NCBI GenBank assembly: GCA_013396655.1
Contig: WBMV01006626.1
Span: 91,638-155,637, forward strand
Direction: 5' to 3'
DNA from: Campylorhamphus procurvoides
Taxonomy: Eukaryota > Chordata > Aves > Passeriformes > Dendrocolaptidae
Length of the DNA stretch: 64,000 bases
Shown here: one piece after another, positions 37,537-64,000 of the stretch
Position numbering within the stretch: position 1 is the first letter of the stretch
How the letters are laid out: each line of letters begins with the position of its first letter
The notes under the pieces: generated by a model
Told to the model about the DNA's origin: nothing
Databases searched by the model: none
Seen by the model: only the letters and a program-made list of their open reading frames with translations
Made by a program: the position numbers and the translations under genes

Positions 37537-37701
37537 GGGCACCCAGGGCCCCTCGGACAGCGGGGCAGCCGCCGGGACCGCAGCGGTGCCACCCGAAGGC
37601 GGCCCAGGGCCCTGAGCCGCGCCTGCCGCTCCCAGCCCTGCCTCCTGCGCCTCCAGGGGACGGCCGGGGCACAGGGCGAGGGGAAAGGGCACAGCCTGGC
37701 T
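37537..37701. repeat. 165-bp direct repeat, copy 2
   Basis: Begins directly after the N at 37,536 and matches copy 1 over its whole length. It then continues into CTTCGCTGAGCGC, a different flank from copy 1. Confidence 0.9.
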
Positions 37702-37740
37702 CTTCGCTGAGCGCGTTTCTCAGCTGGGGCACACCGAGGC

Positions 37741-37800
37741 GGTTTCGCTTTCTGTTCTCGGCGCTTCAGCCCTTCAGACGGGAGCGGGTCCTTATATAAA
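37741..37800 (+). promoter_or_regulatory. Candidate TATA promoter with IRF/ISRE element
   Basis: TTTCGCTTTC at 37,743-37,752 is a perfect reverse complement of GAAANNGAAA, and the 13-mer 37,741-37,753 fits the ISRE apart from its last base. About 40 bp on is TATATAAA (37,793-37,800), a strong TATA box, at the downstream edge of the GC-rich block. Together they resemble an inducible promoter pointing along CILK1. No transcript evidence is visible. Confidence 0.35.
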
Positions 37801-37801
37801 G

Positions 37802-39700
37802 GGTGCCTAAGCTAAATCGTAAGTTTGGGTTGTACTTAAGGGTCAGGTCTCGACACATTGAAGTAGGCTTGCTATTAAAAGGACTTTCCTGGTTGTTTTC
37901 TGCGGGGAAAAGAGTTGAGGTACAGTCTGAAGACAATGGTACAATATGATGAAAATAAGGTTTTTACATTTTATTCTTCAGTTTCAACACACTCCAAGAT
38001 ACTTTTGCAGTTTATAACCTGTAGTGATGTGAATTTGCAGAGATTTAGTTCTAGATTGGAATCTAGATTATAAATGTAGCTGTGATTCGTGCCCTTCACA
38101 GTGATTTCAGTGTAACTCAGGTGAAAGAGTCTACAGGAAAAGGTTAATTTATTACCTAAGTTGAAGGTGAGAGAGAACAGAAAGTGATAAGGACAGAACA
38201 TAAGTAAAGTAGATCTTTAAAAACGTGTATGCTATTAAACTCAACAAGAAATGGTGCTGATTCATTTAACCAAATAAGACTTGATTTTAGGTTTTGTTCA
38301 GTGGATTTTCATACATGTGGATTTGTGCTTCCACAGGAGCTATGTTAACTTCTGTGCATCCTGGCTTTAACATGCATTCCTCACTGAAATCTGTGGGTTT
38401 TGTCAGGTTTATTTTCCTCTCTAGGCTCTTTGCCTCTCCATTGTGCCTCAAAATATTTAAATTACTCTGTTCTGGCCATGTTTTACACCAGAGCTGGATT
38501 TTTTAGAGATAATTTCTTAGAAGTTATGTGAAAATCAGTGGCTTTGGAAAGGAGAGGGGCTTAAATTAGTGTTCTCAGCAAGGAATAGGCAATTACGTTC
38601 ACCACTTTATCTTTTCAAGGATATCAGACAAACAATCTATCCCTGAGAGCCATCGGTGGTTATTACAGTAGGGTGTGCTAGCAGTTATGCATCTGTAGGT
38701 TTGCTGTTGTTATCACGCACGTGGCAAAGGTACTCCTCCACTCTTCAGTCACAGTCCCCTGAAAGAGATATGTGAATGGTAGGCCAGGGACAGCATAACA
38801 TTCTGTGAATTGTAAAGTATCACATCTGTTGTGATTACAGTTTCAGAACTCTGTCCTTAAGGGAGCATGTGCTGAAATTTCGTTCCCATCCATGTTGATT
38901 TGAAATTAATGTATAAAATTATTTATTTGTATATTAATAAATATTACCTTTGCAGACTAGGAGACCATGCTAGGCTTTGTAGTTGTTTGGAGCATGGGCT
39001 TCTGAGTTGCCATGCAGTCTTTGAGCAGCTGGAATAAGCAGGTTAAAGCTTTTTAACCTGGATGCAGACCGTTGCCTAAACAGCTTTATGCTGTGCAGGT
39101 GCACAGACTGAAAACCAGCCAAGAAGAAACTGGTATCCCAAAGTGCTGTTCTTACAGACAGACTCTGTGTTCCTTGGCAAGTAGTACAAAATGTGGGATT
39201 ATGTCTCTAAGGTGCTCACGTGTGGTTTTCTCTAGTAGTGTATGGAGTAGTGCTAGGTAGGAATTCCTCCTGCCTATCTGAGACACCACACAGTGTCTCA
39301 GATAGAGACATGCTGTTTCTTTTTCATACATGATGTGTAATATTGTCAAAAGGTGTATTAACATAGAATTTCCCCGGTTTTTTCCTGTATCTCAGTATTA
39401 GCGGGGCTAATAGGTTTAGAAGATTGAAAACAAGGGATCTTCACAACATCTTGCATCTACAGGATTGACTCTGCATTGATGCCAGTTCAGAATTTAAGTG
39501 ACAAAATCCCATTACTTTTACAATTATAATGTGGCTTTGTGAAATAAGGCGAAATGGAGGAGAGATGTAAGGCTGCTGCAAAAAAAATTGTGGAAAGATA
39601 CTTAAAATGCCGGTTTACAGAAGGCAAAATTCACCATCCATAAATATTGCTGCCTTCTTAGAAGTGGGGGAAGAAAATACAGGGCCAAACTCATTGCTGG
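37802..39700. other. CILK1 5' intron, no element recognised
   Basis: AT-rich intronic sequence. No coding block, RNA gene or repeat family identified. Confidence 0.6.
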
Positions 39701-39705
39701 GGAAT

Positions 39706-40350
39706 TCTGTGTGCTGGTTAAAAGGTAAACCAGGGGGAGAAATGAACCCAACTCAAGAGAGATTAAAAGTCAGAGTTACAGTTTACTAAAGAGATTACAA
39801 TAAATACAATGATACAGAGAAAAATTTAACCCACAAAAATCAGAGGTATAACCCAGCACCCTGGGGCACAAACAGAACCGTGTTCATCAGCCCCCGTGCT
39901 GAGCACCACATGGTCTGCCTGAGTACAAAGTAAAAGGAAAACCTGTTGATGAGAATGATGGTCGCAGTCTGGTGGCAGTCACAGTCCTGTTGAGGTTCTG
40001 GTCCTCCTCTGGGTCCAATGAGTGGTCCCAGAAATCCCAAAACCCCAAGATTATATAGTGTCAGGTTCAAGTGGGAATGCCCAGTGCCTCCCCCAGTGTG
40101 AGGAGTTTCACAGTGGGTGATTTAATTCTGTGAAGTCACAGGATATTTTTGGAATCTTTGATGGCCCATTAGCAGACATGACACCTCAGGCTGGGTGTGA
40201 AGGTGCTAATGCCTCCTTGGAGGGGAGTTACTGGTGTGAAGACAAGAACACTCCTGTATCTCAGAGTTCTCTAACACCCAGTTTGTAGCCTGAAGTGTCA
40301 GGTGTGCCCTGGGCAGCTGCTGCAAATGGTCCATTATTAACAGTCCATCA
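39706..40350 (-). mobile_element. Probable solo ERV LTR
   Basis: On the minus strand a TATA box (CTATATAAT, 40,050-40,058) is followed by TTGGGGTTTTGGGATTTC and, at the far end, GTTCATTTCTCCCCCTGG..ACC and AACCAGCACA, a plausible U5 end. This resembles LTRs common in songbird genomes. No internal viral genes flank it, so it appears solo. The outer (5') boundary and target-site duplication were not resolved. Confidence 0.6.
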
Positions 40351-40587
40351 GAAATGACACATGGAGTGGAAGAATCTACGGTTTTGTTTATACCCGTACA
40401 GTGATAAACTGGTCCCGGCTGCTGTAACTAGGCCCTTCTATTTTATTCCAAATGTATAGTTAATTTACATAGAATAGATGGCATTTGTTCTAAACTATAG
40501 TTTAGCAAACTATAAACTGTAGTGTAGCAAAATATCAGCAACAGTTACATTAACTGAGTAATAAGAACTTTGTTGCTTTATTATCCA

Positions 40588-40745
40588 GGAGAGAAGCTGT
40601 GAATACCCTACCCTGGAAGGGTTTGAGGCCAGACTGGATGGGGCTTTGAGCAACCTGCATACTGAAAAGTGTCCCTGCTTATGGCAGGGGGGATTAGAAC
40701 TAGATGCTATTGTAGGGTCCCTTCCAACTCAAACTGTTCTATGGG
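40588..40745 (+). mobile_element. CR1 LINE 3' fragment (short)
   Basis: GGAAGGGTTTGAGGCCAGAC, then TTATGGCAGGGGGGATTAGA, and GGGTCCCTTCCAACTCAAAC ending TGTTCTATGG. Terminal part of a CR1 in sense orientation. Confidence 0.9.
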
Positions 40746-41054
40746 TTTTTTTGTTCGTACATTGTCAGGACAAGAGATCAGATAGATAATCTGACATAGC
40801 CACTACTTCCAGAAACTGATTCATGCTTAGGGCTACTGGAGTGAAATATATTTCGTCTTACTGACATGTATATACTACTATTCCTCTGAGCACTTTGTTT
40901 AAGGAAACACCTCTGTCTGTACCCTCTAGCACAGGACGTTATGGAAAGTCAGGAAATTGGTTAAAGTGATGGCAGTATGACTTGTGATATGATGACTTAC
41001 ATGTCTGATAATTTAGCTAGAACAGATCTGTTCTTATCTTACTATAAAGCTGCC

Positions 41055-41069
41055 TTTTTTTTTTTTTTT
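41055..41069. repeat. Poly(T) run, 15 bases
   Basis: Homopolymer in the CILK1 5' intron, about 370 bp before the ATG. Confidence 0.9.
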
Positions 41070-41436
41070 GCTGTAAAGTACCTCTGGCAAGCATAGAAGT
41101 GGCTTTGGGGAACACACCCAGTTATGTCCAGATGTAGGCTGACTCTTTCTAGTGAGAGACCAAGGCAAGTGTTTGTGTATAGCTGACAAGGACTGTCTCT
41201 TGAGAGGAGGGTGGAATCTACAAACAAGCAATCCTGGAAGGGGACCGAAATCAAATGGATTATGTTCTGTGCTTTCAGACCAAAAGCTAAGTCTTGAAAA
41301 CATGATTCCTGCAACTGTTCACACTGTCCTGAGTGCTCTATATTTATGCTGCCACAGAAAGAACTGGTTACAGTCAGAGGAGAAACACAAGAATCACTAA
41401 GGACTGAAATGCGCTTGCAACTAAAGTATCCTCATC

Positions 41437-59898
<18,462 letters not shown>

Positions 59899-60200
59899 CC
59901 CGTGGAAATGCTCTCTGACCAGTGCGTGTTTCCCGTGAAATGGTGGCCAACATGAGGCAATTGGATACTGTTTTATATATCTGTAAATTTAAAAGAAGCA
60001 GATCTTCTATGAATGAGATGTTTTGAAGGGCTTTTTTTACTTATTTGCATTAATTTGAATGGAGTCTTGTACCTTTTTGTATAAAAATGTTTTGTTAAAT
60101 AATTGGGTCCAGTTATTTTCATAAAACTGATACATTTTGTATATATGGCTTAGGGGATTTGGCATTTTTATACAATAAATTTTTATAATGAACTTTTAAA
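59899..60200 (+). other. CILK1: CILK1 proximal 3' UTR
   Basis: AT-rich, no open frame. AATAAA at 60,174-60,179 is the first poly(A) signal after the stop and would end the mRNA near 60,200. The mammalian 3' UTR is several kb long, so further signals downstream (near 61,940, 62,047, 62,944 and 63,278) may also be used. Confidence 0.6.
60174..60179 (+). terminator. CILK1: Poly(A) signal AATAAA, proximal, CILK1
   Basis: Canonical hexamer 276 bp after the CILK1 stop codon, in AT-rich sequence followed within 40 bp by a T-rich stretch. Confidence 0.6.
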
Positions 60201-63200
60201 AAATTTAACTTTTTTTATTAGATTGAACTTTTTTATACAAGTGGATAAAAAAATGGTGCAATATTGCAGTGGAAGAGAAGTACTGAGAAAGGGGCATTCA
60301 TTAGACATCGTCTGAAGTTTATGTGCTAAATGAGGCTGTATAATTTCAGTGATGCCATGTCTCAGTGCCACACTTCTGTTGTCCTACGCTCATTTGCTTC
60401 ATACCGACATCAGAGGAGTGAGTGACGAACAGTCTAAACCCTCCTTTGCAGTCACTGAGACTGCTGAAAGTCAGTGGGAAGCACTTTTTTTTAATTTATT
60501 TTTGCCTTTAGGAGGTTTTTGTTGGACTGCTATCCAAATTTACCAGATCTGGGGAATCTTTGTGTTTGGTGAAGGGCAAATACCCTTCTGTAGATCTGTT
60601 TTCTAACACAATGCTCTTTTTTTCTTCTTCAAAGTTGCTCTTTCATATGTTCACTATGAAATAGAATGTGGGCATAACCCTGTTAAATTCATTTAAATGC
60701 TCTAAAGATTTCTAAGGAGAAAAATCAGATTCTGTTTCTTCTTTTCTTTTGTTGTGAATATAAGATCTGGAGACATACTTAAGACAGTATTAACAATTAT
60801 AAAACTGGTTTCAGATAAAAAATTGTGCATGTACTAAAGATACATCAGCAACAGAGTTTAAGCAAACAGTATCTATGCAGCTGAGTTTTCACAACTGTTT
60901 TAAATGATTTTTGGGGAAAAAAACCCAAAAGCAAACCAGAACAGCCCAGAGGAAATAAGTCCATTTAAGCTTACTTAAGTTCTTAGTCAGTTCTTCTTCA
61001 CATCGATACATATTCATTTACAATGTGAAGAATATGTCGGCTTCCATAAATTAGGCCTGCAGGCTCTACAGGGAAAAATGGGACCTTACCTGCAACTTTA
61101 AGAAAATGTAAAATTGTGGTTGATTTCACAGAAATTGATACAGCCCTTTGAAGGGCAGTCTAACTCCGTTTAGAAGAGAATGTGAGTTATATCAGGTTAT
61201 AGAGAAAAGAAAATAGACCCATAGTCTGGTTTAATTGTGCTTTGCAAAGGAGTGCCAGAGTCTAGCCATCAGCAGAAGATTCATTTAGATCACAGTAAGC
61301 ATTTTGCTGCTCCTGTACCTCCTTCCACAGAAGGAAGATAAAACAGTTCAGTGCTGCAGGAGAACATCTCTTTGTGGCTGTGTTTTGGAGCAGCCACCAA
61401 AGCTGAAGTGTGCTGAAAGAATGCATCTGCCTGCAGAAGTGTGCAGAAATGCTCATCTTTCTGAGCGCATTGTGTGAAGGCAAATTCTTTATTTAAGAGA
61501 CTTATATCCAGCGTAAAGGCATCAGAGCAGGTACGGTTCTCAGCACCCAGCTGTTTTGCAGGAACTGAACAGCTCCTGTGTCGGTGTGATCCTCTCCGTG
61601 GGATCCGCTGGCACACACAAGGGGCATCTGTTGTGGACTGGAGACTTGAGAATGAATTCTGGTCTTTTCAGTCCTTCCCATGGAGAATGTGTGGGATTTC
61701 AAAGAAACTGTACCTCAGTAGGCTGCTGGCTCAGTGCTACAGGGGGAACCAAGGGGAGCACCAGTCACTGTTTACTGTGAGACAATACAAGACAAAGAGG
61801 GAGCAAAAGTGTGCATCTAAAACTTACACATGCCAAAGACATCCTGTGTGTCCCTCTACTTGTTATCTGTGCATAGCAAGTACTAACTCCAAACCATACC
61901 TAACAGCTTCCAGAGCAGTGATGCCAACACTTAGCAGTAAAATAAAGCAGCCCTTCAATTTCTAAAGCACACACTGATGGTGTCTGTGGAAAGGGAAATA
62001 TGTATATTTGTGTTAGAACTGGAAAGATAGTTGTTTCTTTCGGTGGAAATAAATGCCTGTATTTATGTCTGTATACCATTTAATTTATTTTATCACTGTC
62101 TCGAGAAAGAATACCCTGAACATATCCTAGGTATCCCTAGACCTAAGTAGGCAACTTAACTAGTCTGGTGTGTACGCCTAATTCCTATGAGTATGAGAAG
62201 GAGATGAACAAGTCATGAGAACAGGCTTGGATTCATCATACCTAACTGAGCTCATTTGCTGTGAGCTGACTTTAAACCTGTAGTGAGTGAGAATCATCTG
62301 GAAAGAAATCTGTCTCACCTGAGAATGTACAAGTGCTCTGGAGATGCCTGAGTATCGCCACTAAGGATGTGGACGACTTGGAGAGATGGATCTGAACCTG
62401 GCCTGTAATCTCTGAGCCTTTATCAGACCTGCAGTCATATTTTTAACTATAGCATTCAGGCTTTAGTCAGTCCAGCAAAAATATTAGAAAAAGAAGTTGT
62501 ACTTCTATTATTTTGGCATATCTCCTCCTTTCCCAAGGTAAAGCCTTTGTTTTGGGGGAAAAAAAGCTAATAATCTTGACGTTCAACATCACTTCTGCTA
62601 GTTTTCACTTACTGGCACAGAAAATTAGCTAATGGCAGCACCTCTATCCTTTACTCAAGCAAATTTCTACTGAAGTTGGAAACGTTCTTTTTGAGCAGAA
62701 TGGAACTGACTGAGTTTATGTATTTTACTGTGCTGTCTCAGTGTGCAATACAGATATGGAAAAGATGGAAGTCCTTATTATTATACCGAAATCTGGACAA
62801 GCAGCATATCTGAGAATTTATGATACGTAACCTACTACTTTGCTTCAATATTTAGCAGCATCTTTATGCAAAATGTTTTTAGAATTGTACTGTTTAGGTT
62901 TTCTCAGGCTTAGGCATAATATGTAATAATAATGACCGCTGGAAATAAAGGAGTCTTGACAGTGGATTCATTCACCTCTCTAATCCAGATTTTCCTAAAA
63001 GTACCGTGTAAGTGCCATGATGTTAGCAAAAAAACCCCAACAAACCCATGCCAGAAAACCCACTTCCATGGTGTTTCTGTAACCGACTGTTAATATGAGT
63101 AGGATGTTCCATAATGTGAAGAGGAAAGCATATACTGGAAGAACATTTTAGAATTCAATGTGGAAGGAGGGAGTGGAATTGTCAGAGAAGAAATAATGGC

Positions 63201-63590
63201 TCTTGTTTATTCAGTGGTTTTGCTCGAAAACATTTTAAATGTTTGTTTCATTCCTTCTGTGTCAAGTGTCCTGCCCAGAATAAAGTTACTCTTGAAGAAG
63301 TAGTACTCACTCAAGTCTTGCTGTTTTATTCAGTATTTAATAAAAGCACTTTAGTTTGCCTTTTGTTTGTTTGTTTTCCAAGTTGTAGGTTGTGCCTTTT
63401 TTTTTATATAAACCTTCCCTGTGGTGCCTTCTCCAAGGGGCACTGCAAGTTCACTGGCCTCATGGTTTGAATCTAAGCATGTAATTTCTGCAATATACTG
63501 TGAGCTCTGTGTAAACCTACTTGGTTAATCCTTGGGTGTCAGCTCCTTGAAAACTACCTGCAATGCTAAATTAAAGCAGAATAGGCAGAA
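60201..63590. other. Downstream of CILK1, no gene seen
   Basis: May be distal CILK1 3' UTR up to one of the later AATAAA hexamers, then intergenic. A 163-codon plus frame (61,474-61,965) shows no known domain or splice context. No exon of the genes that follow CILK1 in mammals (TMEM14A, GSTA) was recognised. Confidence 0.5.
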
Positions 63591-63662
63591 CACCTCGAAA
63601 GGTCAGGTAGTTGGACTAGATTGCTGTGGGCCCCTTCCTAGAGATTGGATTCTATTCTAGCC
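63590..63662 (+). mobile_element. Possible degenerate CR1 tail
   Basis: GTTGGACTAGATTGCTGTGG then GCCCCTTCCTAGAGATTGGA and TTCTATTCTA resemble the last 60-70 bp of CR1 in sense orientation. Short and diverged. Confidence 0.4.
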
Positions 63663-64000
63663 TTCATTATCATTTATTATAGTCAGTTCTTGGAAGTTAT
63701 TTCCATGTCCCATCCCTTCACTCCTCCTTCTTGCCCCTGCATGTTGCTCTCCGGTGGTTGGTTACAGTGGTCGTGGGGATGACTTCCTCCCTTTGTCCTT
63801 TTCACCTCTGGTCCAAAACTTGCTTAGGCCAGTTTCCCTGGCAGGCACTGGAAGAACCTTTTGTTTCTTATAGCATCTTATCTCTTCTTGTAGCCATTTA
63901 TGGCCTCAACTGTGCAGTCTGTCCTTGTAACTTCAGCAAAAGTTCTTGCAATTATTTCTACTAATCCTTTCAGTGTTAGTTCCTTAGTATTAGTAACTTC

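Larger units (their letters stand above)
36999..37790. other. GC-rich block with three single-N gaps
   Basis: Very GC- and CpG-rich sequence about 2 kb inside CILK1, carrying Ns at 36,999, 37,211 and 37,536. Long open frames on both strands here run across Ns and reflect base composition. Could be a second CpG island, but the assembly is unreliable. Confidence 0.6.
35119..41436 (+). other. CILK1: CILK1 5' region: presumed non-coding exon 1 and intron(s)
   Basis: The ATG exon at 41,437 is about 6.3 kb from the CpG island, so CILK1 must have upstream non-coding exon(s). The best first-exon donor is CAG|GTAACA after 35,118. Possible acceptors before the ATG are GCCACAG at 41,352-41,358 and GGTTACAG near 41,373. 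The interval holds CR1 fragments, an LTR, a GC-rich block with Ns and a TATA/IRF site (listed separately). The rest, including 37.8-39.7 kb, shows no coding signal. Confidence 0.55.

Noticed and set aside
36723..37799. Open frames of 150-289 codons on both strands in the GC-rich block
   Set aside because: They cross N positions, overlap a CR1 and a duplicated segment, exist in several frames at once, and are Pro/Gly/Arg/Ala-rich as composition alone would give.
61474..61965. 163-codon plus frame after CILK1
   Set aside because: No known domain, no splice or promoter context, and overlapping frames on both strands. Probably chance in 3' UTR or intergenic DNA.
60201..64000. TMEM14A or GSTA exons, expected after CILK1 by mammalian synteny
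   Set aside because: No matching coding block with splice sites was found in the remaining 3.8 kb.

Overview
The window is avian nuclear DNA. CR1 LINE fragments lie on both strands, including the 3' end with its ATTCTAT-type tail; two stretches look like avian ERV LTRs; and two intron-rich genes reconstruct cleanly with GT-AG introns to proteins close to their human orthologues. The LTR near 40 kb looks most like songbird LTRs, but I would not assign a species.

Layout: about 1-14.9 kb is intergenic, with several CR1 fragments and no gene I can support. From 15.3 to 34.7 kb is FBXO9 on the minus strand, with 13 coding exons reconstructed to 435 aa. About 34.4-35.2 kb is a CpG-island bidirectional promoter. 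From 35.1 to 60.2 kb is CILK1 (formerly ICK) on the plus strand, with 13 coding exons at 41,437-59,898 reconstructed to 622 aa. From 60.2 to 64 kb is CILK1 downstream sequence with several possible poly(A) signals and no further gene. Head-to-head FBXO9/CILK1 is also the human arrangement. FBXO9 is the substrate receptor of an SCF ubiquitin ligase and CILK1 is a ciliary MAPK-like kinase. The shared promoter suggests co-expression, not a common pathway.

Most unusual points: (1) two small minus-strand exon-like segments at 32,991-33,333, inside FBXO9 intron 1, have canonical splice sites, compatible phase and coiled-coil-like coding potential, broken by one TGA; I do not recognise the protein. 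(2) A TATA box sits about 40 bp downstream of a perfect GAAANNGAAA-type interferon regulatory element at 37.74-37.80 kb in CILK1 intron 1, a candidate alternative promoter. (3) A 165-bp exact-looking duplication bounded by single Ns at 36,999-37,701 splits a CR1 element and looks like an assembly error. (4) FBXO9 exon 1 contributes only the ATG codon, downstream of a possible 23-codon uORF that overlaps a YY1-like motif.

All coordinates and translations were worked out by eye from the sequence. Family assignments come from remembered knowledge of the protein families, not from a search.
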